From Brachypodius melanocephalos (lineage: Eukaryota; Chordata; Aves; Passeriformes; Pycnonotidae), in the NCBI GenBank assembly GCA_013398615.1, contig VZSR01000155.1, forward strand, positions 1,416,757 through 1,480,756: a stretch of 64,000 nucleotides of DNA, given 5' to 3'. Position 1 is the stretch's first letter, and each line of letters opens with the position of its first letter. A model generated the notes under the pieces. That model was not told the origin of the DNA and did no database searches. It was given only the letters and a program-made list of their open reading frames with translations. Made by a program: the position numbers and the translations under genes. Of this stretch, positions 1 to 12,258 are shown one piece after another.

Positions 1-1043
1 AGCTGGGAGTAGGTGTAAATTAAAGGAGGTGTGACTCTTGTGAGATAATTTAGTCACTTTCTGTGATCCACATGAAGTCTTCTAGCTGGATTCACATGTA
101 AAAGCGGAGCTGTGGAGGTAAACTTGGAGAGCCCATGTGCAGAACTTTAGGACTTATTATATTCCTTAAGTAGGAATTGTATTATTTATGGGCTGCCCTT
201 GGGAAGACTCTGGAAGAGAGCAGTAATGTTTTTGTATAATAAAGGATGGTTAACTTCCTTTGTACACTGTAGAATATTTTTTAGGATATTTTTCTGCTCT
301 ATAGAGTATTTTAGATGGAATCATGGTAGTGAGGGTACAAAACCATAATAAGGAGGTGTGACTTAATTGTTCTGGATTATGATGGGATTCTGTTGGGAAC
401 TTCAGTCACTGCTGCATGAAACAAAGGTGGATAATTGCTCTGGAACAGCATATATCTTGTAAGATTGGATATGTAACAGCAAGAGTTTCTTTGTCTGGGG
501 ATGTACACAGTTACTACCGTAAAAGTAACTCTGCCAAAGAGAATAAAGCACCCAGTGTACTGCCTTTGTGAAGTGCAGAGATAATCTTAAGCACAAAACT
601 AGGGGTTTTTTTTCAGGGTGGAGAATTCTGAGAGCTGTGGACAATGGCAGGGAGAGTTTTATTGTGTTTCAGCTTAATGATGCAGTGCAGGAAAGTCAGT
701 GTTGAATCAGAGCTGCTCTGTAATCATTTGTCAGGGTCAGGAGAAGGGTGTTCTCTGCAGAGGGAACACGCTGTGCCTGAGATCCAAGGGCGATGTTGCT
801 GGCCAGTATATGCGTGTTCTTCCAAGGTAATGTTGCATAAGAACCAGGAACAAGGGATAAACAATTTGCTGTCCTTGGACTTGGGTTCCTTCTGAAAAGG
901 ATTTTTGAATGAGACCTTTCCATAGCACAAGTGTCTATCTTCCAAGTACAGCTTGTTTACTGGAGCACATTAGCAAATAAATGCATGGCAAATTCCAAAG
1001 AATCCCAGACACTGTGAAGGAAGCACCTCAGTGCTCAATAAAC

Positions 1044-1066
1044 TTCCAATTAAAAATTAATTGGAA
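1044..1066. repeat. Perfect inverted repeat, 10-base arms
   Basis: TTCCAATTAA and TTAATTGGAA are separated by AAA. The arms contain AATTAA-type homeodomain cores. Confidence 0.9.
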
Positions 1067-3468
1067 ACCTGGACAGAAAAAAACACTTGGGCTCTGGCAT
1101 TACACCTGTCCTACCACAGGCTCTTGGTGATATTTGTCATCACTAACAAAAAAAAAAAAAAAACAAACAAAAAAGGAATGCAAGTGCTGTGAGTTCAAGT
1201 GCAGTAGCAATAGCTAAGAAAACTACACTGGGATAAATTTTGCGTAGAGGGAAAACAGAAGGCAAAAAACTAGTGTACTTTTAGAAGTGACAAAGAGAAA
1301 CATTGAAGCTGGGACTCTAAATTCTTTGGAGAAGGGGTCTGGAGAAGAGAAGCCATGCTGGCTGTAACAATACATTGTTCTGTGACCTCAGAACAGCGAG
1401 CCTCAGTGAGCACAAAAAAAAAAAAAAATTGCAAAGACAATTGGATCATTCAGATTTTCAAAGAGATGGGATGGTTATACCTACCCTTAAGAGATTTTCA
1501 ATGATCTCTCACCAAGGGAAGAAGAGGATTTAGCACTCCTCTATTTTGAGGAAATGTAACTACTAAAGCTATGAGCATAATAGAGAGTGACTAGATTCAC
1601 CTAGCAAATGACATGGGAAATAAAGAAGTTAATGGCTTGTTGCCATTTACAGGAGAAAACATTCAGGAATTGTTTTCTCTTGGGTAGAATTTCTTTCAAG
1701 TTGGGAAAGTGGGAAATATTTTTATTTCTTCTTTTTCCCTGAGAGACAAAGTCCTTGGTCCTATTATTGAACTGAAGGCTTATGCTCAGGGTGAGCTGAA
1801 TACAGTGAAGGGCCATGGTGTTCTGTGGCATTTTCCTTGCTCGTGATGCAGAGAGACTCACTGAGTAATCTGTTCCTGGAAATGAACCTGTGTGCCACGA
1901 TTTTGGTGCTGCTGCACTGATTGTTAGTTGAGCAATAGGCCTGGCCATTTGATCTTGAGAGACCCCAATTGTCATTCCAGGGGAGAAAAGGTGGTCACAG
2001 AGAACGTTTCCTCCTAGAAAAGGTCCTGTGGTCCCCTCTTCTCTACCTGTAAAGCCTTGTAGAGTGGTAAATTTGAGAAGAGATGGGAGACATGGGGTCA
2101 AAACTCCTGAGGAGCAGGAATTGAACTCTGCACATGGCTCTGATGGGAAGAGGGAAAGTGAGCAGAAAATCATCTGGGGGCTATGTGCCATGGCACTAAC
2201 ACCTCTCTCTAATGGCATCTGTAAAGAAGCAGAATAGTAACGTTAGAATAGGTAAAAGGCACCACTAACCCCAGATTTTGCTACTTGCCAATGTCCTATT
2301 CCCCACCTGTGCTAGCAACAGACATGCATGATGGAGTTACCTCAAACACTCTCTGGGAGCTAGTTTTGTTAACACAAGGCAGATGTGCAGAAAATAAAAC
2401 TTCTACAGTCATTAAGTGTATTCAACAGAAGCCTGGTGAATAACTTGGCTGAAATCCTTGTGATGTCCTGGATGTACTTGAGGGAAGAAGACTGACGGAA
2501 GTCATCCATAAAAATCAGCCTTCCTTGCAACATGTAAAACTTTATAAATCAATTATAGAGATTTTGTAAGAATTTGTCTTATGTCGGATAGGCTAGGCTG
2601 AAACCTGCTAGTAAGCAAGTTAAAGGGCTCTCAGTCAGATGTGCCCAAGGAATAATAATAGTATTTAGGAACTCCAGGGAAATAAAGAACTGTGGTAGCT
2701 CAGCCCTTAGAGGAATACTCCAAAGGGAGGGAAAGGAAGAAAAGTAAAACTACATTAGCTATTAGCTTGGCAATTTTTGGCCTGAGGGGAAATTCTTCCA
2801 GGCGGTGTCGTGGCAATGATAAATTAATTTTATTGTTTTGGAGACAATTTTTCCTTTAAGGAGAGACACCATTCCAGACATTTTCTTCTCCACAAGTACA
2901 GCTTGTGCAAATGAGGAAAGCTGTTTTTAAGTGGAACGTGGGGAGCCTGTCCTGTAATTGGAACAAACAGCAAAGGAATCCCTAATGCTCACTACACTAG
3001 TGATTTTACACAGAGCTTCATCTTTTACCAAAATATCCATGTCTGACCTTTTTCTGAAAAGTGGGGCAGGGGCTGAGCATCTATTAAGCACTGGTGGGAA
3101 GACAGATCCAGAAGGTAAGGTCACACATGGATATGTCGGTCAGGAATACAGTCCTGATTCTCTGGAAGGCTTCTAATGTGATTGGAGGCAGTTTAATCAG
3201 AGGCACTGCTCTCTGATTTACCCTAATGGCAAAGGGTTAAAGCCCCTTGCCTTATAGGGGTGTTATAATGACTAACATTTCCTGAAGTATTTGGATGCCA
3301 AAGGTGCCGGTAGCAAAGCAAAAATAGACGTTTTGTGGTTTGAAACGTATTGCATAAAGTCTGTGCTTGCTTACCTGTGGTAAATGAGCTCTAGCATGTA
3401 ATGAGATGATCTGAAAGGAGATCTGTTTAAAGTTGTGTTTCTGGCTCTTCCCCCCATCCCTCTGATAT

Positions 3469-3488
3469 ACTGTTGTTATAGCAACAGT
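3469..3488. promoter_or_regulatory. X-box-like palindrome (possible RFX site)
   Basis: GTTGTTATAGCAAC within a 20-base near-palindrome resembles the RFX X-box (GTNRCC N RGYAAC): the right half is exact and the left half deviates. No promoter is visible nearby, so any role would be distal. Confidence 0.3.
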
Positions 3489-6400
3489 GTTTCTATCCAT
3501 AGATTCATAAGAACTACTAAACCATCCTTGCACTTTTACCTGTTTAGGCTCAGTCAAGCTTAATTTTATTTATTTTTTTTTGTAAACCAGAACAAATGTA
3601 ATCATAATTTTGAGCACTACTTCACTTGCTCAAAGAGGGCTGTGACAAATTCATCGTATCTGCTATAAAGTACTGTTTTTTTCTTAACACAACCTGTATT
3701 AAATAACTTGTTACTGTACTACGACAGCAGTGTTGTATTTCTTCTTTAATATTCTGGAGCTGGGCAAAGAGGGTGTCACAGCAACTTTTAATGACCGTGG
3801 ATGAATGGAACTGGTATAATCAAGCTCACATGTAATTTACCACAAAGGATTATATTTAGTTTTGCTGTCACACTCCTTATTTATGATATTCTGCATTGCT
3901 CTGAGGAGAAACACTGGAAGGAGGGATCTGCTCATCCCCCATCATCCACAAGAGCAGCAAAGTGGCACTCTGACAGGAGCATGGAAGGGTCACGAGGAGT
4001 CCCAAAATAACAGATGGCAGTGAAGCACTCTTGGGTCTCCCAACCACAAGGAATGGAGTGTGTGATATTGCAAGCTCCCAGATGGCAGATTGTAGCAAAG
4101 ACTTTCATGATCTGCTCTTGTGAATCCTAACCACATCACAGAAAGGTGTAATTTTTTAGAGGGAAGAGGTGTTTTAAGATTTTTTTTTTTTTTGAGGGAT
4201 ATTTCACTAGTTGGATGTGTTTGCTCAAGTTGCATTACAAAGTAATTTCTGGACAGGTAAAGCAGAAAGTTACACACATTTGTGTCAATCAAGAGCTTGG
4301 CGTGGTCAGTTCTTTTCCTTAGCTGCTCTTGAAATCGTAGTTTTTATTGCCTCAAATATACTAGTTCCTTCCTGTAAAAATATCTAGAGAGCATCTCATG
4401 ACCAAATATGAAGAATAAAAAAATGGTCAAAACTTGACACATCATAAGAATATTCCATATTGGAGTATTGTGTCGTTAACTTCCTTTTGTTTCTTTGGGA
4501 AACATTCCTCAAGATGGATTTAATCTGAAATGTTTTTTTCAGTCTGAGGGCTGTGATTTAGGAAACTCTAATCTATTAATTAATTGTTGACTACCACAGG
4601 TTTTGGGTAGTTCCCCCTTTTATAATATGAAAAATGTAAACTATAGCCTGATGTTGAAGAAATATATTTTTATTATATGAGTCTTAGAATAAAACTTAGT
4701 GAAAGAATGATCTTGGGACCTAGTAGTTTTGTATCTAGTGGTGATTTCTTATTTTTCACCTGTTTATAAACTGGTGGGTTTTTTTCCACTTTGCTTATAC
4801 TTGTTTTCTTCTTATTGTTGGAGAGAGATTGGCTGAAACTAAGGGGAGATAATCCATTTTAAAATGTCCCCTCCCCATCAAATTGTCTTAAAGACAGCAG
4901 CCATCATTGCACATTGCTGGCAACACTATTTGCAGCCGAAGTGTTCTAGGTGTGCTGAAATACTCATGTGCGTTTTGGGGTTTGGAGAGCAAGTGAGGCC
5001 ATGAGATTTGGGTTAATTAAAAAAAAAATACGCCATTATTCTGAACAAATGTATCTGATGATGTTTACCTGCTCATTGTTTCATGAACTCTGTAACTTTT
5101 GGTCTCTACGTGGGCTTGAGCAGTGAGCTCTTACTAGCACTGGTCTCAATAAGCAGCTTTTAAGACTTTGATGTATAATTTCAACATACAAGAAGCGGTT
5201 TGAGGACTTCTTTTCTTTGCCTCTTGCTTTTAGGCTGTATAACCACTTACTGAAAAAATTAATATGCTTTTTTAAAACCAATTAAACACGGTTCTGTCAT
5301 TAGTGGTATTCATCGTTCATTGGCATTCACTAGCTGCCCCAGTTGGTTTGCATTGCAAATTAATTTAATTTTTCATGGATGGCTATAAATGTGTATGAGC
5401 TATGTTATTCATATGTAAATATTCTTTTGATTAAATCCATCTTCACTTGCCAATGTCCTAAAATGCTTTGATGTTTAATATTCTTCAAGCTCGTGGGCCA
5501 GGATTTTAGCCATGCTGCATTTTTCAGTAGTTTGTCTGCTCCCACAAAGTCTTTCATTTCAAAAGGGACTATAGCAACACTTCCTCTAACTGGCAACACT
5601 GGTTTCCTATACGTTAGATTTTATTGTATGCTTGATTGAAAATCCTGTTTTGATGTATTTCTTTGAATTAGTTGGAACACTCAAAACCACTTTTTTTCCT
5701 AGGTTAAAATTAAGATCATGACAATAACTTCTGAATTCTGTCAAGAGAACTTTTCCAAATTCAGTTCCCAAGCCAGTGATTAGTGGGCCATTGATTTATA
5801 GTCAGAAGGCAGCCTCCTCCCAAGAGAAAGGTCTGAGATACTTGTTTGAAAATATCATGCTCATTTTATGTCTTTAGCTGGTGATTTTAAGGATAAACTT
5901 TCACATTTGAGCAGTGCAGTTTACTTGGAAGGCAACTGCCACCAGCTTACAGAAGTCTTTAATTTGCTTTTGGGACCCAGTCTCTGAGAGCTGGCTTGAA
6001 GAATGCAAATCCTCATGGATAAGTTTCCTTACACAGCAATTTTGAGGTCTGCTGCACCACCTGTAAGAGCAAGCCATAGCTGAGCTGCTGGTCATCCTGC
6101 TGGTGATTCCAGGACTGGAAAAATCAGTTGTTGCAGTCAATTTCTGTTGGATCCTTCCCAGCAGCTTAATCAAGAAGGCTAGTTCACCTTGGATCCTCTA
6201 CTGACAGTGGGACAAAAAGTGTCTCACCTCTAAGCAAAAGGATGTGTGTGCTTTTGGGCAATAAAAGGCATAAAGACTAAGAGCACAGTTTTTCTCATCT
6301 CAGGAGAAACCCATCTTGATTTACATTCTTGTAACTGAGGAAAAATGAGGCTTTGAATATCTTGGAAGACATTATCCAATTGGAGAAAAGGTTAGGTTTG

Positions 6401-8953
6401 CACATTTGCTGTCTATAATAGTATTTCTCTTCCTCAGCTGCTGCTGGTCAGACCTGTGTGTGTGAAATGCAAATGCACATGTGGGAGAGTGAGAGAGAAA
6501 TGTCATATCACAGAACAAATTTGAGCAGGAATAGGAGTGAATATATTCAGAGAAAACTTGTCCATTACTCACTCACCCTTCTTGCTTTTTGAGCTGCCTT
6601 TCATGTCTTCACTTGCCTCTCCTAAAAGTGTTTTCTTTATGAATGTAGTTGTAAAAAGGCTAAATGTAGGCTATTGGTGATGCTGGGTTCAGAAGTACAA
6701 CACTTAATTAGAGTTAAAGCAAAAAATGTGTATCTGTCTGAGAAATGGACATAAATATGTAATGTTACGAATGAATCCTATGTAATGGTAATGAATCCAT
6801 TGTTATTAAGAGGTACTTAACAAAACTGTGATGGTTTTCCTTGTGAAGGCACAGGCTGCACACTTTAGCTCTCAAAAATTACTCTTGGTTCTCTACAAAA
6901 AGGATTTTTATCTTTCTTTAGCCCTTTCCAGTTCTAGCTCTTCCTGAGGAATGAAATTAAGAAACTGGGTGTACAGTCCTAGATAAACCAGTTAATACTG
7001 TTTTTACTTCAAACAACATTGTTTTGCGTTAGAGCAACTGGAATAGACTTGTGAAGAACTTGAATTTTTCAGTCTAAGAGGCTCAGAGTGCTAATTCTTG
7101 TGTCAGTGCAATTTAAGAGCTGTCACAGGCTCCTGGTAGAAATGGTGCAAAGCTATCAGTGCCCCTTCTAATGCCAGCACTTTCCAATTTCTATCACTGC
7201 AGCCACAGGATGGAAAGAACTCCTAAGAGTGTGTAAGATAAACCCCATGTGTGTGTGAGTGTCTAATCTGAACAGAAAGAGCTTTGCACATCATCAGGAA
7301 CAGCTGTGCACTCACTTCACCGAGCTAAGGTGTGGAAATGACTGTCAGGATATCCAAAAAGGAGATTCTTCATCTCATGCACGTTGTATTTGGAGCCTGA
7401 AAGTGCCACTCTATGACCATGGGAGAGCTCTCAAAGGGCAAAGCCTTTTTTTTTTTTTTTTCAGTCAGTTCTGCAGTGACCATAAGTCAGGGGAAAAAGT
7501 GAGGGTACTGTTCTGTCCTCCTGTCACAGAAAGCTAAACTTGTGGGAATTCTCCCAAATCATCCCACGTGGCAAGGCCAAGACTTTTTTTGGAATGCTGT
7601 GTAGGTCTTTACCTATAGGTCTCATGCTGTGGTTTCCAAAGCCAATGTAATGCCTGACATGTCTTTCTTTGGTACTGATTTACATCTCAAAATGGCACTT
7701 TTTTTTTTTTCTTACAGACGGGGGTGATCAGGAAAAGTCTGAAATATGAATAATAGGAAGCTCTCTCATTTTTATTTTGGTTTACTGCAACCAAAGACTA
7801 AACCTACGCATTTATTTTTCCTCTACTTATTCCTCTCCCATCCCATATAAGTAAAAACATCTTACATGGTATTAAGTAAAATACTCAGTAAAAATTATTA
7901 AAATAATTCATTCAGTATAATGAGTATTAATTCTCATTGGAGGAATGGAATAGGTGAGTATTTCATACACTGGAATGAATACTTTTATGTAATTTTTTGC
8001 CAACTCAGTATATCCAGTGACTGATAATTCTGTTTAGAAGTAGAAATGAATGGGACTCTAATATTTCAAATTATTTCACAGCACTTTAAGAATATTGTGA
8101 AGTGGGATAATGTTAGTTGCTGCCATTTTAGTGTAAGGAAACGTTCAGAATTGAACTTCAAAATTATGCAAATGCATTGAAGGAATGATATTCATACCTA
8201 ATGCCCTTAAGAGGGCGCTTAATCACCACTGCTGTTGTTTTTTAACATCATCTGTTATAATAATGTGATTAAAAAAAAATCTTCCACTACTGCAGCCTAT
8301 TTGGGCTAGTTATGGTTACTGCCATCAATAGGTACAAGTGAACAGCCACACTGCCTTAGGTAGGCTTAGTTTATGTAATAATTGTGTCAGTTTACAAGAG
8401 TGCCACTTCCACCCAGAGCAGCAGGTGTAAAGCAGTCCCTCACCTCTTAAAAGAAAGAGCCTTTTGTTACACAGAAGGATCCTGATTTGATTTGAGGTTT
8501 TCTTTGGCTCTGCCTTTTCTGTAATAAACTTTGACACTTCCTCCTTTGAAGCTGTTCTTGGAGTAAACTATTGCCTAAGTAGGGGTGCAGGAGAAGACTC
8601 TGAAGGGTAAAGAACAGCTCTGGTAACAAAACTGAACTATTAACTGTCTATTTTCTTTCTAAAGCAAGTGCTGAGAAATCATGTTCTATTTTCTTGGAAA
8701 GGTTCTTTCCAGTTGGAAGTCCTGCTTGTTTGCAATCATTGTGGCAGCTGGACAGATGTGGCAACCAATGCTTTTCCTCAAATAAAATAGGATTTGTCAA
8801 AGGATTTCAACTACTCCAGACCTAGATCTTGGTATTACAGTCTGTTCAATTCCACACAGAACACTGGACAATGAAAGTGTTTGGTACAAACTTGCTGTCT
8901 CCATAACTGGATTATGTCACATGCCACTAGCAGCAACCTCAGTGTAAACGTAT

Positions 8954-9000
8954 ATGCAAATTTTGTGTCACATAAATGATCACAAAATTTACTTATGCAT
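8954..9000. repeat. Long imperfect hairpin containing an octamer motif
   Basis: AAATTTTGTG (8,958-8,967) pairs with CACAAAATTT (8,981-8,990). Outer ATGCA and TGCAT (8,996-9,000) extend the stem after a bulge. The left arm contains ATGCAAAT, the POU octamer. Confidence 0.8.
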
Positions 9001-10000
9001 CATCTGTTTGGAAACAAAGGAGAGCTGATTTCCACTCCCCCTTGCCCTATCATCCTTTTAGATTTGGCATTTTTATGTGGACTTGAAAGATTGCTTATTT
9101 GGAGACAGCTAAACTGTGGGATTTGTATGGAACAGCTCAACTCTGGTGACAGAATTCTGCTTGATTTTTAAGCCTTCATTTTCCATATATGACTGATGTC
9201 TTTCATGTGAGACTGAAGGAGTAAGAACATGTTCCACTGGCTTGTACCACGAGCATGAAGATTGTGCTTAGGGCGCAGACAGAATGATCACATAAGCACT
9301 TCACAGGCTGTGTTTTGTAGCAACATGAGATTCTTATGGTTGTAGACATCAAACTTCATATTATGAATTTATAAAGGCATCACTTGTTCATCATTTCAAA
9401 ACATGCTGAACACTTGTATTCTCAAAGCTTTGTGATCATACAAGTTGAACAAGTACAGGCAGTTACTTCAAGTTACTTCTAGGCAGCAACACAAGCTGAT
9501 CTTTCTCACGCTCTTTTATAACTGAAATTAAGTCTGTATATTTGTTTCTCTCTCCCCTGTGTCTGTGTGGCATCCTTCAGCTGAAAACAGCTAATTTATT
9601 CCAGTGGTGTATAGGTGGGGTCTGGTATTTAACTGCTTTCTATACCTTTTTAGCCTTTGTTTAACATTCATCTACACAGGGACCACTGATATTAAGAAGT
9701 GCACATCTCTAGGACACAATTTAATTTCATGTGAACAGGCAGGGTATAGCTTCTGATACTAAATAATTATATATATATTTGAGATTATGAAACATTGCTT
9801 TGTGTCTCTATCACTTCATAAAACTGAATCTCATTAAATAAGCACTACCTGTTGTGCCTGAGGTTGATGGGAAAAGACATTTAATTAGTTTCCCATAGTT
9901 CTAGGGGACTGCTGTGCCTTTTTTTTTTTTTTTTTTTGACCTTTACCAGGTTGTTGAATATTTTGGTAACAAAACTGATGAAAGAAACTATTTGGCCTGC

Positions 10001-10044
10001 CATCCTTCCTTTCTTCCATACATCCTTCCATCCTTCCTTCCATC
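10001..10044. repeat. CCTT/CCAT-type imperfect microsatellite
   Basis: Repeated CATCCTTCC and CTTC units with a few interruptions. Confidence 0.85.
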
Positions 10045-10724
10045 TTAATAGATTAAACACTGATGTGTCACTAATTATTTAACATCTGAGAAGCTCCTCC
10101 AGTGTCTAAGAGACATAAAATTATTGCTTATGTGTCACAGGAGGCATGTGAAAATAAAGGAGCTGCTTCCAGAGGTAGCAGTGGAGACTTCTGCTTCATG
10201 TTTGTTTTATTATTTGGCTATTTAACTGCTCACATTGAAATTCCCTCTGTTACTTACAGTGGAGCTCACGAGTGGGATCTTGTAAAAGAACAGGTTGTAT
10301 CATGTGGTCTCATAATCACTATGAAATGGTGCAGGCAGAAGTGCTCCTGAACAAAGCTGCTGTAATTACCACCAGCGAGCAGAATCTCCTGTCAGAACTC
10401 TAACTGCTAAATCACCTTCTACCCATTTTAGCTGCTTTTGTTGTTAAAAGGTGAAAAAATATTTAAACTGAAATCTGGAGAACTCTGGAGCTATCAATCA
10501 GCATATGAAAATTTTGCCTTTGAAGACAGTTTATGGTGAAGTGTTCATCGTGCATAAATATATAATGTAATGGTGGACTAATAATGGAGTTGCTCAGACA
10601 TTGATTACAGCTTCATTAAGTGAGATTACTCACTGTGATCTCAGTGCTACAAATTAGGTTTTGGTAATTTGACCTATTCTTTAATTTACTGAAGTAGGAA
10701 AAATAAATTGCTTAGGCAGGACAC

Positions 10725-10751
10725 AATGTTAGAAAATATTTTTCTAACATT
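10725..10751. repeat. Perfect inverted repeat, 12-base arms, 3-base loop
   Basis: AATGTTAGAAAA and TTTTCTAACATT flank TAT. It can form a cruciform or a hairpin in RNA. No adjacent gene explains it. Confidence 0.9.
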
Positions 10752-11741
10752 TTGTGAAATGTTTATTTAAAAGCAATAACTATTACCCTAATACCTGTTT
10801 ATTCCATATAGGCAAGCTCATCTAAAATATTTTTAAAGTAATGTTTTTATATTAAAAGCCTTGTAACACTTTATTTTCATTCACTTTTAATTGATTCACT
10901 CTTGTCATAAGAAAGCTCTTTCAATTGCAGTGTGGACATTTTTGCACCTTAATTCAGGCAGGGGCATTTCCAATAACCTTAAAAACTGGACAGTAACAGC
11001 ATGTCAGGGGGATGCAACCCTATCTGGTAATTATTTCTGAGGAATGCTATGCTGAAGAGAGGTTTGCAAGCAGAATAAGAGATGCCAGGTCTCTTTTATC
11101 AGCAAATGCAAAAGTGGAATTTGCCAGCATGTGTAATAAATTACCCTCAGAATGAATGAAGGGCTTCTGCTTAAAACATAGCCCAAAACTTGAGAAACAT
11201 AGTTCCAGTTTGTAAAAACCTTGTGGTCTGCAGTTTAATCCAGAAATGTGGAACATCAGCATGAGCTAAACAGTTCAATTTATACTACAATGGGTGGAAT
11301 GGATGTTGTGTCCACCCTCCATGGGATTTTGTACTGAAGGAATATTTTAAGCACCATGATTTGATGTTATGGTAGGTGGATCAGTACTCCAGAAAGTTTA
11401 GCTGTCTAAAAGATGGATGGAGCTAATTTTCAGGTGGTTGCATTGAGAAATGCATTGGAGTGATGCATTTGTTGTGTGGCTTTTTAAATGTGATCTTGTT
11501 TATCATCTGGTAACTATCCAAATGTTCACTTCCTTTATGAAGTTCAGTTTCTTAAGGGCTTCATCTGAACAGGGTGTTTTGACATGACTCTGAAAAGTTT
11601 ATTGTACTCATCTTTATAGTGAATGTCTTTGTTCAGAGACAAATCTTGGAGAAAACACTCTGGAATCAATGCTTCCTCTAAAGAGAAGGACTTCAGTAAT
11701 CTCTTTTGCCAGTGAGAAAAATGAATGCCAGTGGTTGAAAG

Positions 11742-12258
11742 TGGAAAAAAAAAATCTGTTTATTGACAGGCCAAAGTGCAGCTCAGGCAAAACAGATGGG
11801 AACCTGTTGAACCTCTGGAGTTGGTCTCCTCCTCACAGCAGATGAAGCTGGTGGATTTTGGTGTCCTTTCTCCTGTTGGTTCATCTTTTCCCGAGATCCC
11901 TGGTTCCCCTGCAGGTCCTGGTGATCTGCCTTGGTGATTGTCTGATTTTGAACCAAAACTAAGATGAATAGTTCAAGAAAAAAACAAAACAGAAGCCACC
12001 AAAAACATTGCTGCTGCAGCCTCCAGGCCAGGGGAAGGGAAAAAAGCCTTCTTGCTTAAGCTAGCAAAAAACTAACCTGGCTAAGCAACAGAATAATGTC
12101 CAGTACTGCAACAATCACAATCCAGAGAAAGTCTTTGAGCAGAGCCTGTTCCAGATTTTCCTGTCCCTCTCCCAGATCCACCTGGAAGCTACACAGCCAT
12201 TCTGGGCATAAAGCAGATGTGCAGGAATAGAGTATCACCACAAAATCACCCCAAGACA
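11742..12258 (-). mobile_element. LTR-like retroelement fragment, minus strand
   Basis: On the minus strand the block begins TGTCTTGGGGTGATTTTG and ends with AATAAA (complement of 11,759-11,764), then a T-rich end and CA, giving TG...CA termini about 517 bases apart. The polyadenylation signal just before the end and the overall look match LTRs I associate with songbirds. A 61-codon minus-strand frame (12,056-12,241) has a hydrophobic C-terminal half and no assigned family. Clear target-site duplications are not visible. It could instead be another kind of retroelement 3' end. Confidence 0.5.

Larger units (their letters stand above)
1..11741. other. Intergenic sequence, no gene supported
   Basis: AT-rich, unique-looking sequence with homopolymer runs, the inverted repeats at 1,044, 8,954 and 10,725, the X-box-like palindrome at 3,469 and the microsatellite at 10,001. 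The longest frame (1,601-2,218, minus) has no domain, signal or codon pattern that supports coding. No promoter island is present. Confidence 0.75.

Noticed and set aside
1601..2218. 205-codon minus-strand open frame, the longest in the window
   Set aside because: No signal, domain or repeat pattern and no nearby promoter island. A single frame of this length among the thousands of frames read from 64 kb is compatible with chance.
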